NCBI GenBank assembly: GCA_036346405.1
Contig: CM070567.1
Location: forward strand, 46,611,633 to 46,675,632
Direction: 5' to 3'
DNA length: 64,000 bases
Source of the DNA: Phyllostachys edulis
Taxonomy: Eukaryota; Streptophyta; Magnoliopsida; Poales; Poaceae
A program made the translations under genes and the position numbers. The notes beneath the pieces are model-generated. The model saw nothing but the letters and a program-made list of their open reading frames with translations, was not told the DNA's origin and made no database searches. Each line of letters begins with the position of its first letter. Position 1 is the first letter of the stretch. This document shows positions 33,797 through 47,341 of this stretch, piece by piece.

Positions 33797-35968
33797 CTGT
33801 CGCCGACACCGTCTTTCCCAGCGCCTCCCTAGCCAACATAGATCACCAAAATGGAACCCCCAAATCCAGGAACGCGCCATGCGCACATGACTTCCACCGA
33901 TTTCCGCCGAATTTCGCCGCCGACCATGAGGGGATCACTGGAGAAGGAACATGTAGGAAGAAGAAGAGGATAAGGGCATAAATGTCATTTTGAACTATTT
34001 CTCTCTCCAAAACAATAAATAATATTATTATAATGGTCCCAATGTCCTATAGCAAAGAATCATATTTTAGTAGTGTGTTTTGGCAAAGACATAAAATTTA
34101 GGTGTCATATAGCCAATGACACCATATTGTGATATTCTGTAGCCATTTTTGCCGCATGAATATGTAGGCAGCATGTGCAAGTCTCGTCGGTGCTTGCTGG
34201 CTTGGTATTCAAGCTTCAACTCTTTTGGATTACAACGAAGTTGTCCGCGTACACATACCACCACATATGTGCGCACACACGATTGCATCTCTTAGCACAT
34301 GTCTGTCTGATAGAGGTTGGGGCTAAATCCGCGACTTCATAAAGTTTCTATTGAAGCGTACTCGTGTACCGATTTATTCCCAAAGCTGAAATATTACCCG
34401 TGCCGGACATGAAAAATGAATATATACATTTGTCCTAGCCCAGTCTAGGCCCGTCTGGACCCTGGCCCAATCCACCCTAAGCCCAATTCATGCCAACCCA
34501 AGTCTACCAGGCTCGGCTTGGGCCCGGGCCTGACCCAAGCACCCAGTTCAGGAAACATGCTCAACGGTCGGATGAGTATCGCGTGCTCAATCAAACGACT
34601 GTCTGGATCGATAAGCCAAATGTAGAAAGTATATTGGCAAGCATCACATGTAGTTCAATTCATACCAAGTAATTTCGCACAGTAAGAGTTAACTCGTTTT
34701 CAATGCTGTGTTTAGGCTGTCTTGTACTGGGGATAAGCCAATCGTGCAAATTATTTTGCCAGTGCGGTAAAGATTGTGTTGCTATTAAGTAGTACACTAG
34801 TTAACAGATAGGCACACTGAAAATTAGTATGTTGGAGCGAATATGCTTTGAACGCCTCACGTTGCCAAATACTAGCATATCAACGTCTATTTTGGTAGTA
34901 GTTAAGCTCCCTACCATAACAGGGGGCGTTTGCAACAGGAGGAGTGCCTCCCTTTTTCTGTGAATTTCTTATGCTCTGAACATGCCAAAGATTTTCTACT
35001 GTAAATTCCGGCAAAATTCTATTTCGGATGCAGGAATTTAACAGGGAACAGTTCAACTCCCGTAAAACATTCCTAATAAGAAAATTTAAGTCATAAAAGA
35101 AATATTTTCGTAGTGAAAGCATCGAAGAATTTAAACCGGAGTAGGACAAAACAGGGCCACTTTTGTCTGGTTTTCCGCTGCATGTCGTCCGCGAGGAGGA
35201 AAAGGATCCCACCTCGCCTCATCCATGTTAGCCAGTACAGAAAGTACAAAGGCACGGTGAATAAGCTAGTAAACAAAGGTTTTTACCGCACGTTAGTGTT
35301 ACAGCTCACGTGGTAACTAACTAAACTACTCCCTTGTAGTATTTTTTTTTTCTAGATCCCGTGGACTACGCTCTAACCGTTACACGACAATATAGCTGTG
35401 TGGGGATGTAGAGTACACCTAAGGATCCCATTAGCTACAGTAATTCATCGCATGTGGTACAAGTGAAACGTCCTATAGGATTTTGTTGAGAATTCACCTA
35501 CTTGAGCAAGATTGCGGAAAGGAAGGTTGGGTATACCATCGTAAGTGCTCATGAGTTTGGATACAGAGACATGACCGTAGCGTCCCACCCCGAGAGGTGC
35601 GGTACAACTGCCTTGTATAAAATGCAGCTTGAGTGAAAGCTCTCACACCAAAGCACTGAATCAAGATGCAGTTCTCTTTTGACTTTGTAGAGTCATAGCT
35701 CCTGCGGCTAGGAAATGTGTTCAAACCCGCAAAGTACCCATACCAAATAGTCCTATATCAAATAGAGCGTCATATTGGTTGTTGGAATATTGAGGCAAAT
35801 TGGTGGGGATTGTTGTATGCTTGAGGGCATAAAATAACCCCCCTCCCCCTCAATACTCTGATGGAATACTAAAATTGAAAAAGGCAAAAAGAAAGGATAA
35901 GACCTAGGCCCACTTGTCAATGTAATGGAGAGGAAGAGATTGGTTGCTTCGTTGCAACTGAATGAGAG
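33797..35968. other. Intergenic, no gene seen
   Basis: Short frames only. 34030-34150 looks like decayed repeat (AGCAAAGAATCATATTTTAG, ATATAGCCAATGACACC). The stretch 35490-35740 has no recognisable content. Confidence 0.45.
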
Positions 35969-37116
35969 CAGGGGTGGCCCCAGTAATAGGGCAAGGCTGG
36001 GCGGCCGCCCGAGGTAGCCACCGGTGGTGTCAAGTGCCGACGTGCCGTGGTGGACTGGTGGCGTCAGGCTGTCGCCCGTCGGCAAGCCGCAAGCACAAGC
36101 GATGGCGACCACGGGTAGGGAGCTAGTGGTGGATGGTGGCGTGGTAGGATCGCCGAGAATTCGAGATCGGGCACATTGGATAGGTGAGTGGCTCCAACCC
36201 CCAAGTAACTAAGTAAGTAGTAACAAATGCTATAGAGTGCAGACTGAGACCGGAAATATGGATTCTGGAATGCTCTCTTTAGACTTTAAGGACTTAGGCA
36301 CTTAGTGGTTCAGCCTGGTTACAAGAGAACAAAATCCATTTTGTGTTTGCTTGGGATAGCATCCAACCTTAATACCTTATAATTGGTCGCCATGTGGAAA
36401 AGTCCTATGAGGTTCGCTAGACTTCAAAAATCGCCTTTGAAATGGAATGAAGTACTCCTGGAATTCTGGATTCTGAGTGGCTCCTGAAAGGCTGAAAATT
36501 GGGATGGCTACTAAAAATGTTAAGCCCAAGTCCAAAGGTAAGAGTAAGAATTGGTTGATTTGGTTCCAGTGATTTATCATTTATCATTTATATTACGCTA
36601 TTATTTAGGAATTCCATTGGATTGTGACTGGTTGATTACTTGATTTGCTAGATTTGAAGAGCTATTTTACCATTGCGTCGAGTGGCTCCTCCCCAAGTAC
36701 CGGTGCAAGCATAATATGATCTTGGAAAATGAAATTGTCTCAGCCTCCTAGACGTAATTAGTACTTTAGACGTATGTCTTTCTATGTCATGATTTATGAT
36801 TTATTTTTATGATTTATAATGAATTAATCTGAATATTCACTATCCATCTACTATTGACAGGTTGTTACTAGTATATTCAATAATTTGGTATTTTGGTAGC
36901 AAATTGTTACGTAAACTTCATTAATGAGGTACATTTTCTACATTTTACCTCTCTTTGTATGTTCACATAATGCGGATTGTAGTTTTGAGTTTCATTTAGT
37001 GTCATATGCTTTATTTATAGCGATGGCAACGTGTATTACGTATGTCTTGGTTTGTTATCAGATAATACTAGTGAATCATTTCGCCCAACCTAATTTTTGA
37101 TCCTGGGTCCGCCAAT
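35969..37116. mobile_element. Non-autonomous hAT-type DNA transposon
   Basis: Flanked by a perfect 8-bp direct duplication AATGAGAG (35961-35968 and 37117-37124), the length made by hAT transposases. Imperfect inverted ends: CAGGGGTGGCCCCAG at the left and, reading inward on the other strand, CATTGGCGGACCCAG at the right (11 of 15 identical). At 1148 bp it holds no transposase frame, so it would depend on a helper. The frame at 36024-36212 inside it has no domain. Confidence 0.85.
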
Positions 37117-37124
37117 GAATGAGA

Positions 37125-37932
37125 GGAGATGGGATCGATCCTCATTTTCCTTGGCTCGTTTTGACCGAGCTTGGTAGCTCTTTTGTGTCGTCCTCGACCA
37201 CGATCTATCTACAAGGAACTAAAATCTCGGTCCATCTACGAGGATGAACCAAAAATTTAAGTTTCCTAAACAAGGTCTAAGAGTGCTAAATTCTGTTCCT
37301 ACAAAAAACATAGAATTTGGCGTGTTCAAAAAACATAAAATCCTCTTCTTAATCTTCCCTCTCCTCTCTCCCGTATTCAGAATTTGGCACCGCAGAACTC
37401 TGACTTATTTCGGCAGTTCGATTGGAGGCGGTATGCGCAGCAACAATGTGTGCAACAATGATGCAGGGCCTATGACCTCTAGACGTGACTTCGGTGACAT
37501 CTTGTTGGTAATTGCCTTCGATGTGGTCCAAATCGTCGACGTGAGAGACTCAGTTGTGCGTGCATTGCGCTTGTGTGGTGATGCACACACTTGATTGGTT
37601 GATTCGACTTCCGATTGCTTGATCTGTACACTCGGCCAGCGTGCAGAGGTGCCAGTTGTTCCGTGCAACGAACTCCCGCTTCTCGATTCCACGACTCGGT
37701 GTGCCCTGGCTCATGGAGAGGCATTGTATCTCCAGCACCTCACTAGTGAAAGCAAGGCATAGCGGTGGTGTATAGGTTTTTTGGGACAGCGTTAAATATG
37801 ATCTGCCTTGCCGTTTCGACCCGGTAGCTTCGAGTGCTATCAACGTACGCGAGTTTTTCATTGTCCTCAGTTTCTTTCTTGCTTGACTCTATATGCACTT
37901 GTTTCTGCTATGTTGTATCATTTACTAGTGTT
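37125..37932. other. Unassigned sequence between hAT and LINE insertions
   Basis: Several short overlapping frames on both strands (37244-37861) without recognised domains or a consistent reading frame. Confidence 0.45.
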
Positions 37933-37948
37933 AATTGGAAGCAAGATA

Positions 37949-38557
37949 ACCTGCTCAAAAGAAATTGGAGGGGAAGCAAAAAATGTTGTTTCTGTGTTTC
38001 AGATGAAACAATCCAGCATCTTTTTATTAACTGTCCTTTTGTACGTCTTGTTTGGTGGATTGTTCAATGTGCGTTTAATCTATCTCCTCCGGTGAATATA
38101 ACCAACTTGTTTGGGAATTGGTTAAATGGTATTCCAAATATGTTAAAAACACAAATCCTAGTTGGAGCCAGTGCCTTATGTTGGTCTATTTGTCTATGTC
38201 GGAATGATGCAGCTTTTGATAAAAAGGCTATCAATAATCCCTTGCAGGTTATCTTATTGAGTGGACACTGGATGAGGGCATGGACAACTATGCAGAAACC
38301 AACCCAAAAGGAGTTGATGTTGAGTGGCAGTGCAAGGTTCGAATGTGTGGCAAAGCAAATCTTTAGCAATCATGGGTGGCGGCGTAGCCACAGAATTAGA
38401 AATGATTGAATTTAAAGTTCGGTCATCTTTTGGTTGTAATGCTTCAAGTCACTTTAATTTGTTGGATAATTTGGATTGTTATTTTTTGTAATAAATTAGG
38501 CTGTGTGTATCTTTGATGCAGAGGCCAGAAGAGATTTTGACTCTTCCATTATCTAAA
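37949..38557 (+). mobile_element. 5'-truncated L1-type LINE, 609 bp
   Basis: Flanked by a perfect 16-bp target duplication AATTGGAAGCAAGATA (37933-37948 and 38558-38573). It holds the C-terminal end of ORF2, the 3' UTR with GGCTGTGTGTATC...GATGCAGAGGCC, and a short CCATTATCTAAA tail. Extreme 5' truncation with a long duplication is the usual result of target-primed reverse transcription. Confidence 0.92.
37951..38409 (+). pseudogene. LINE ORF2 C-terminus with RT zinc-binding domain
   Basis: Reads LLKRNWRGSKKCCFCVSDET then QHLFINCPFVRLVWWIVQ. This is the C-x2-C...H-x4-C 'zf-RVT' module found at the C-terminus of plant LINE reverse transcriptases, followed by the usual helical tail (GASALCWSICLCRNDAAFD) to a TGA at 38407-38409. 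The frame is intact within the truncated piece, which argues for a fairly recent insertion. Endonuclease and RT domains are missing by 5' truncation. The upstream 37834-37948 part of the open frame is flanking DNA, as the target duplication shows. Confidence 0.85.
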
Positions 38558-38573
38558 AATTGGAAGCAAGATA

Positions 38574-40348
38574 TATCTGTTTAGTACTACTCATGTGATC
38601 ATCTTGGCTTAATTGCTTGTGGTAGCACTACTGGACAACAAAGTTGAACTTGATTCTGAAATTCATTAGCTTCTGCGTTTGGAGCTAGATAGGTTCAGAT
38701 AACAGTTGATTTTTTTTTCTGAACAGAGCACTGAATTATTTTAGTTTGTTGTGAGACTTGAGTAGTACAACATCTTAAAATAGTACTCAAGTTAGTGCAT
38801 AGCTAGTACTTTGTTACTTCGTCTCGTGGAATCTTTATTTATTTAGAGTCGTACTCAAAGATGGCAGTTAGCATGACCTGGTTAAATCATGTGATTCATG
38901 TCCCGTGCTTTATGTTAAATATTCAAGGTTCTTATGAACATATTATTTATTTATTTATGCTAGCATACATGCTGGTTATATACTCTTGTTTTTCTGAACA
39001 CATCAGCAACGACCGTACCGACCGATCGAGCTAGTAGTACTGGCTTGTCTCTCGTGGTGACTGACGCATCCTTGTCACACATGTAAATTGCAAAAGCTCA
39101 ACCTGGGGAAAACTTGCATAATATTCGTTCTCTTTTCGGCAGATTTTTACTAGAAGCATTTCATCATTTTGCGGCAGGCCTACTGTTTATATAATAATAA
39201 TAATACTACTACTACTACTAATAATAATAATATCGGTGGCTTATCCGATCGAGAGTGTACATATACAATTCGAGGACACACTTGACACTTGTCCACATCG
39301 AACCAACGTCCAACGTCCGTCCAAACCTGCGGTACCAAATCGAAGTCGCACAAACTCCAGATGGTTCCAGCTTCAATCTGCTTGATATTTTTGAGGCACC
39401 AGCTAACTAATAAAGAAAACCAGCAGCAATATCTACGGATCTGAATCCTCTGTATTACTGTAGAGGTTCAATGTGTAAGTAGTGCTCTGCAATGGTAAAA
39501 TACTCCAGCTTCTAATCTCAACCTTTGATTTTTTATTGAACGATAAAGATGCTTCGTAATGTCATGTACAGTGGTTTCTCTACATCGAATCCTTCGATGC
39601 AGAGGATCTTCCCAGCACATGATTAGGGTTCGAAAGCAACCAGCCAATTAACGCAACAATACATTCTACGGTACTACCTCACCTCCTTGAAAGAGAGATG
39701 TTTTGGACCACTAGACGATAGGGGCATCGCTTCACTACTACTGTATCATATATAGTATCACAACGGATAAGACCTGCAACGTGTGTCTCCGACGTGGACA
39801 TCGACACGTGTGTCTCCGATATTGATGTGGACAACAACCGGAGTATATATATCCACGTACGCATGCGTGAGTGGTCCCTCCGAACGCATTGCGAGTTTGT
39901 GGCTAGTTTTTGACTTAAATGATATTGTTTCGCGACGAAATAGCAAAAATAGTTCTTTGCGAATGAATTGACAAAAATAGCACTGCGGACGCGTCAACAA
40001 GCGACACGTGGGCACGACCGGGCTGACCGAGCAGCAGGCAACAATGGTGGTGGCAGGAAAAAGGGGCGGCTAGGGCATGTAACACCCCTACCCTATCCTT
40101 TATACCCGCGCACGGCGACCAGGCCAACCTGACCAAAATTCCTTTTTTTAAGACGGGGCATTACATTCTAACCCTTAACAAAATTCAATTCCGAATTCTA
40201 TACTCATCATTCCACATGGAAAACGAAACAAAACTGAATAATAAACAACCTTAACACGTACTCATTGAGGGAAAAAGAGTACAATCCACCCAATTTCATT
40301 TAATCTCCAGGATTTACTCTTTGGGTACTCGATCTTCGTGATCAAGTT
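38574..40348. other. Intergenic or decayed repeat, no gene seen
   Basis: Contains a trinucleotide microsatellite at 39191-39233 and a second copy of the MITE-like AATAGCAAAAATAG end at 39939. A possible short LTR reads TGTAACACCCC at 40080 to GATCAAGTTTCA at about 40349, just outside the copia pol remnant; it could be that element's 3' LTR, but no matching partner was found at the other end. Confidence 0.4.
39191..39233. repeat. (ATA)n(CTA)n microsatellite
   Basis: ATA and ACT trinucleotide runs followed by ATA again. Confidence 0.95.
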
Positions 40349-42941
40349 TCAATAATAAGTTCGTGAAGATTCTCCCGCTGAATTATGCACTTCTCTAAGT
40401 CTCATCATTCCAATTCTACGTATGCATCTTTCAAAGCTATACGCTGGAAGTGACTTAGTGAATAAATCTGCAAGATTTTCACATGACTTAGTATGCAGTA
40501 CTTTAATTTTGTTCATCTTTTGCAATTCATAAGCATAGAAGAACTTGGGGTTGATATACTTTGTGAGATGACTCTTCACGTAACCCATCTGCACTTGTGC
40601 AACATAAGCTGCATTATCTTCATAGATAATAGTGGGGGTTTGCCTAGTATTCAATCCACACAACTGCTAGATGTGGTGAATCATCCGTCGAAGCCAAGCA
40701 CATTCTCGTAAGGCCTCGTACAGTGCTATTATTTTTGAGTGATTCGTCGAAGTTGATACAAGACTGCTTAGACGATTTCCATGAAATTGCAGTTCCACCA
40801 CATAGGGTTCATAGCATGTTTGCGATTTGGCTGTATACGGGTCCGATAGGTACCCGGCATTTGCATAGCCATTTATAGTTAGATCTTGGTTCTTTCTGTA
40901 GAACAGACCAAGTTCTTTGTTTCCTTGGAGGTATCGAAAAATGTCCTTCATTCCCTACCAATGCCTTTGGTAGGTTGTGCACTATACTTTACTAATAGAT
41001 TCACGGCAAATACAATGTCCGATCTAGTACAGTTTGCTAAATACATGAGTGCTCCTATTGCACTTAAGTATGAGAATTCCGGTCCCATGACTTCCTCCAC
41101 ATCTTCTCTAGGTCTGTACGGATCCTTATCTTACTGTAAAGATATCCCGACCATTGGCACTTTCAAAATGTATGCCTTTTCAAAGCCGAACCTTTCTAGC
41201 ACCTTCTGAGTGTAGGTTGACCGATGCACTAAAATCCCTTCAGGGGCATGCTCAAGCTGCAAGCCTAGGCAATATTTGGTTTTATCCAAATCTTTCATTT
41301 CGAACTCTGACTCCAGGTAAGAGTTTGCTTTCTTAATACCTTCCACAATTCCAATGATATTCAGATCATGTACATACACTGAGCTTATACAAAATCCATT
41401 ATGAGATCATTGTATAAATACACAGGGATAATTATCATTGTTCGTGTAGCCCTTCTTGCATAGAAAGTCGCTTCAAGCGATTATACCACATCCTGCCTGA
41501 TTGCTTAAGTCCGTACAGTGACTTTCTGAGTTTCCCACTGTACAGATTTTCATTTGCTCTGTCTTGGTTTCGGACAGGGATACATTCAAGTACCTTCACA
41601 TAAATGTCCGAATCCAAATTTCCATAAAGGTATGCAGTTACCACATCCATCAAATTTATTTCTAAATTCAAGTTTACTGTCATTGAGATTGAATATCTAA
41701 AGGGTAATTCCGCCCATGACCGGAGAATATGTTCCTTCATAATTAACTCCTGGACGTTGAGTGAAACCTTGTGCAACGAGCATTGCTTATTTTTATTTCT
41801 TTTTCGAACAAATACTCATTTATGCCTTACGGGATACACATAGGGAGGCGTGCGGTTAACAGGCCCAAACAACTCCCTTTTATTCAAAGATAATAATTCT
41901 ATTTCTATTGCCTTCTTCCAATCTCCCCAATCTAATCTTTTCTTATTTTCAGCGAGCAATGTAGGCTCTGGATCAAGATCGATGATTGTAGCAATTTTAT
42001 TTGTAAAATAAATGTCGACATTAGCTGTTGTTCTATTAATAGATTCTCCCGTGGTCACATAATTTATAGCTATTTCTTTAGAGGACAATTCTTCTAATGC
42101 TTCTACTTGCTCACCGTTGCTCCTAATTGCTGGGGCAAGTCCCTTTAGTTTTTCAGCTCCGATGTGTGCGCACTCATCCATACTGATGTCTCCCTTCATA
42201 GGGATGTTCAAATCTGGTATGTCTTTTCTAAAGGCTCCATACTAGTATCAGGTCTCAACTGGCTCCCCTTCTGGTTTTGGGGAACTTTGGTGATCGGCTG
42301 TGTCAAGTCCTTCTTATCATTTTTCACCATGTGTCCCCGGTTACTTCGGATTTGAGGGGCCGGAGTTCTCGTCCTTTCTGAGGCCTTAGGATGGGATTAG
42401 CGATACTTTCATCGGTATTTCAATCCTCTCCAGTGCATTGCGTGTAGGCATATGCAACTCGGTCACGCTCTTCAAATCACTAAAGTGGTCAGGCAGTTGA
42501 TTCGCTAATGCTTGCAAATCAATTATCTTTTGGACTGCAATTGTCTTCTAGACTTCAATTATCTTCTGGACTTCTCTATTTGCTTCACTGGTGCACGGGT
42601 CATGTGAATGCATTTCAATTATCTTAAGGACTTCAATTATCTTCTGAACTTCTGTATTTCCCGATATTTTTCATCAAGGGGTTGATTTCCTCCCCATAAT
42701 GACGAGAAATAATCCTCATAAAATATGTTATCCGCGAAGCGGGCTGCATTCAAATCTCTAGTCATGGGGTCCAAATACTTGATTATAGATGCTGTCTCAT
42801 AACCAACGTATATCCAGACTTTTGGAGAGGGCCTATTGCAGTTTGCTGTGGTGGTGGTATAGGTACATAATCTTGCAACCAAATCTTCAAAGATGAGAAA
42901 TTTTCGGTGCTAACCCTTCCACTAGTTGCATAGGTAAATGG
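40349..42941 (-). pseudogene. Copia pol remnant: integrase C-terminus, RT, RNase H
   Basis: On the - strand, from 42882: KVWIYVGYETASIIKYLDP, the integrase C-terminal GYE region. Then 42211-41816 (linker), 41776-41435 (RT: INLMDVVTAYLYGNLDSDIY, GKLRKSLYGLKQSGRMWYNR), and 41379-41131, where the catalytic box reads YVHD instead of YVDD. RNase H follows at 40951-40349, with KIIALYEALRECAWLRRMIH and IIYEDNAAYVAQVQMGYVKS, ending ENLADLFTKSLP. Multiple frame changes show it is dead. Its 5' half continues at 53295 beyond the inserted element. Confidence 0.9.
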
Positions 42942-42946
42942 ATGTT

Positions 42947-45558
42947 TGTTGGACCGAAAAGGCGACTAGAGGGGGGGAGGGGTTGAATAGGAGCACGATC
43001 TCTTTTTTACCTTGATTAGATTCAATAAGATTTTCACTCCAATAGCTATAAAAGCTATGAAGATTAATATACAAGTATAGCGGAAGACTCGTATTGAATC
43101 CAATCAACACCCCGAAGAGAAAACACCAAAATCACCAAAAACTAGAAACCAATATAGTTGGACAGTCAGACCTCTCAAATTGGCACGTCGACTTTTTGGC
43201 CTAGCGGTCAGACCTCTCAAATGGGTGATCTGACATCTAGCATAATGAATAGTAAAATTAGCTCGAACTCAAAATCACAAATTGGTATAACTTTTGATTC
43301 ACAACTCCAACTTCATGAAACTTGGAACATACCTTCTTTAGGATGTCAGGAACCTATTCCAATCAACGATTGTGAAGATCATTGCCAAAGTTCTGACCTT
43401 TTTCCGTTTGAGTGAAGGTTGCTTCAAAACCGAGCAAAATACGAAAATGGTGATTGAGAGGATTTCACGGGAGGAATCAATCCAAGATGGCTAAGGATGG
43501 TTTCCCATACGGCCTAGCATCCTCAATCACAGAAAGAATCAAGCCAAAAGCCCTCAAGAGCAAAACCCCTAAAATCACCATTTCTTTCACCAAAAACCGG
43601 GGCAAAAACAAATTTATATCCAAAAGCTTGCTCGTGGGTGGATGATGATCAAGATGAACTTAGATCATACCCCACACATCCCAGCAAGCAAGATCACAGT
43701 AAGATCCCAAATAAAAACCTAACAAACACTAAAAATCCCAAAGGCATTAAAGAGAGAGCAAGAATAAGATAGAACTCAACTTGGGGCAAATGTTGCATGG
43801 ATTGATTAGATAGATTGTATGCTTACATCCACTCCACCTTGGAGGACAAAAGCTCAACACTTGAGCACTCAATCAATCCATCTCTCATGAACCCTAGCCT
43901 CTCCACTTTCCTCTCCTAGCCCTAAATCCCAAATTAGGGTTTCTAGAATCAAAGGGTTGAGGGTTACAACTAGCACCCTCCTTTTTTATAGTGGAGACTA
44001 GCCCTAGAGAGATATCCCAAACTGACACCCGTTAAGCCCACACACAAACGGGTTTGACTCACGCACGCTTCTCAAAGCGTCGTCTTCATCTTCTCTTGAC
44101 CTAGATCGCCTCTCCTTGCGCCGTCTTGCGCCGCGGTTTCTCGAAAGCCAAGAAGGTGGTTTCGCACACCACCACTTACCACTTTTTCGGTATAGGGCAA
44201 TTTCCCAAAATGCCCCTCTACCGACCTTTGGCGATTTCTTCGCCTCAAAGCATCTCACACGCTCTGTCATCATCCATGTGGCCCTAATGACTTCCCGCCA
44301 AGCCTTTCATGCGTCTGGATCCGATCGAACCATCCTCGCTTGTAACTAGGACCAAGTCACTTGGCGCACTATATGTCTCACCATAACTGCACCCGGCTTC
44401 CTTGACCGTTCAGGATCTCAGCTCCTCCCTGAGCCTAGTCCGGACCTCAGCTCCTCCCCGAGACTAGTCCCGGTCAACATTGCCGCTGCCCGTCATGTTC
44501 ATCACCGGTAGCTTCCGCTTCGGTTCCTTGTCTTCTCGGCTTGTAAGCACTCCGCTAGTCTCAGTCATCTTCCAGCACCACCTCGATCGTTTTGGACCTC
44601 GGTTCTCCTAACATAGTCCCGATCTAGTCCGCCTCACCATGACCTAGCTCCGGTGTCCTACAACCATCACAAACAAGCAAACCGTTACGTAGCACCGCAC
44701 GATACGCACAATCATCAATTCACATAATTGATGAGGCATGAGCACATACCTTCACAAAAGCCTTTGCTCAAACTTTGCCTTCTATGGTTCTAGTCCATCT
44801 TGCGCCTTGTTTGAGTCCAACCATCTCACCCGACATCCACGACCGTTCTGAACCTCGGTTCTCCTAACCTAGTCCCGGTCCTCCTCGTCATTAACCATAG
44901 TTGACTCCAAGTCATGCACAACAATAGACTAAGCAACCATTTCTGGGCACAAGTTCTTCACAACTTGACCCATGTTAGCCAAAACATGCATCATGCAACA
45001 TCTATGCAATGAAACCCATAAACTTGACCTAACCAACAAACATCGCCATCAAGTTGGCCGACGAACAAGTCAAAACCGGCCAGACCGCCACCCATAGCTT
45101 GTCCTCGACCGCCTCTAGCTTGGCCTGATCGCCACTGCCACCACCGACCGCCTCAAGGGACTTAGCCAAATTTCCACCCTGAAAATCCGAAACTCTCTGG
45201 ACATTTCAAACGAATAGATCTTTTGACTAGAAGCTCCAAAAATTATGAGACTAAGTGTAGAAGAATCTCCTCTCTTGCCTACACCCTCTATTTTTGGCCC
45301 AGCTTCAAACTCAAAATTCATTTATGGCCGGTCAGACAGCCAGCCTCTTGGCCAAAGCTAGGGCCGGTCTGGCCGCCAGAGGTGGTCGGTCAGACCGTCA
45401 CACAGGCTGGTCTGACCGCCGCCTCTTGGCCGGTCTGACCACCTATAGCCTGGCAGCAGCAGGACTTTACCGAAAACGAGGGTTCCTCCAAACACCTCGA
45501 CGCTATTGCCAGTTGTTCAACACACTATGATTAGGATCATATCCACATAATCTCCACA
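42947..45558 (-). repeat. 3' LTR of the SIRE-type derivative
   Basis: Starts TGTTGGACCGAAAAGG and ends CTCCACA in + coordinates. Matches 50685-53289 closely. Includes clustered GGTCTGACC/GGTCAGACC motifs at 45325-45450. Confidence 0.95.
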
Positions 45559-45571
45559 ATCTCCCCCTTGA
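45559..45571 (-). other. Polypurine tract of the SIRE-type derivative
   Basis: Reads TCAAGGGGGAGAT on the - strand, directly before the 3' LTR. Confidence 0.85.
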
Positions 45572-47128
45572 TGAACATGTTGGCAATCTCTCAAAAATGC
45601 AAATTGCAGGTTGTTTTGAAAAACTACAACTCCTTTTCGCGCAAAGGCACATCTTGGCCGACAAGCAAGAAAAATCTATAAAAATGACTAAGATGGCTTC
45701 AGATTATCATAGGCAAGTGAGATCGAGTAAAAGAAAGCAAGAAAGCTTTAATTTCCAAAGAAGAGTCAAAATTCTCAGTTAAGGTCCATATGAAGGAATA
45801 ATTGTTCAATTTGACCTTTGATCATTGTGATGTTCCAAGAATTGCAATTCAAGTTCAGAAATGGCAATAAGATCATAAGAATGCAAATTAAATGCTCCCC
45901 CTCACTATGATCATCATTTTTCAAAAAAAAAAAATTTTCTCCCTTTTTCTCCACATAGCTCCCGTTTTTAACATTTTTGTTACATCTTCTCCCCCTTTGA
46001 CAATGGAGTCATCAAGGAATCACGCCTCCCTCTCATCCAGAGATGACAAATACATAAATGAGGAAAAAGCATAAGAAAGTGCATGCATGAAATGCAATGG
46101 AGTGGCTTCATTTTTTAATTTTTAGTACAAGAAGCTTCGGAGATTACCCAAAAGAACAAGCTAGCATTTCTACTATTACACAATACATATCAAGCCTGAA
46201 AGCGCTAGCAAGATCATATTAAGACATATATATCAAAGCTAAGCTAGAAGGCTCAATATAAAGCGACAAATTTTTAACAATTTAAGCAAAGCTTCAAATT
46301 TAGCAAGTTCATCAACAGAGATCCTAAAGTGATAATGGCCATGTCAAAATGTCAATGTGAGATAAAAAAGCTAACAACGACCATTCTAGAGACAAAAAGT
46401 CCTAAATCGAATCATTTTGCTCAAAGAACCTGAATCACCCATTTTTTACAACAATTTTTCATTTGCAATGAATATTGAAGTTGATTAAAAGTCTATCTTA
46501 GTGAAGAAGATCCTGGACTAGGAGCCATCTGCAAACTCTTCCTAAGCTTCAACAAGAGCGACAAATCTTGAGGTTCATGTTAATTTTGACAAGCAGTCCC
46601 CATAAGATTGTCTAGATCATCAAACTATCTCCAAGTTCATGTCTTTGACATGCAGTCTCATGAGAGTAGTTTGGCACAATTTAACCACGTGAGAATCTTG
46701 AAATTTGATTTTTCATTTTGCACAAGAGCGGTTTTAGATTTACAAAGGAACAAGAAGCTCAAGAAATGTTCAATCCTAGATTCAAGAGCTAACAAAGCAA
46801 TTTTGACAGGGCCAGTGTCACAAAAGGGTCACTAGTTGTGCAACTAGCTAAGAGATCCACAAATTACAATTTTTAGTTCAAGTTGTCTTAAAGTTCTAGC
46901 TCATTTAGCAAAGACTTAGCTACACATATGAAAGCATGATAATTCTAGCAAGTCAAAGAACTAGACATGACATTGAGCAAAAATTGAAATACTAAAGCTC
47001 AAGAGGGTAATAAGCAAAGCTTCATCAATTAAAAGACAAGCAGTAAAGCTTATATTACAATGCATCTTTTGTGATTTTTCATATGAATGCAATATAATAC
47101 AATGAGATGCAAGAAAAAGCATCGAAAA
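45572..47128. other. 3' untranslated part of the derivative
   Basis: AT-rich and A-rich on the + strand, with no supported frame. In intact SIRE-type elements this interval can carry an extra env-like frame; none is seen here. Confidence 0.6.
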
Positions 47129-47341
47129 TCAAAGAAGACACTTGTTGATACCACTAAGTGAAAGTTGGAGAATCCACTTGAAGAAAAGATCAACAGGAGT
47201 CAAAAAGATCAAGAAGAAAATACCACTTGAAGAAGGTATCACAAAAGATCTACTCCCCTTCAAACCAACCCTCAAGGTGGTAAACCTAGTTGGGTCTAAA
47301 GGTTTGGTGAGGACGTCTGCCAATTGTGCCTTGGACTCCAC
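47129..47341 (-). pseudogene. Terminal RNase H fragment of copia pol
   Basis: Reads ESKAQLADVLTKPLDPTRF then TLRVGLKG. This is the invariant last block of Ty1/copia polyproteins (ADxxTKxL), left after loss of the rest of pol. Lies 1.3 kb after the gag-protease spacer, with no integrase or RT between. Confidence 0.85.

Noticed and set aside
40080..40349. Short LTR of the split copia element
   Set aside because: It starts TGTAAC and ends TTTCA, but there is no matching copy at the other end and no flanking duplication, so it was not listed as a feature.
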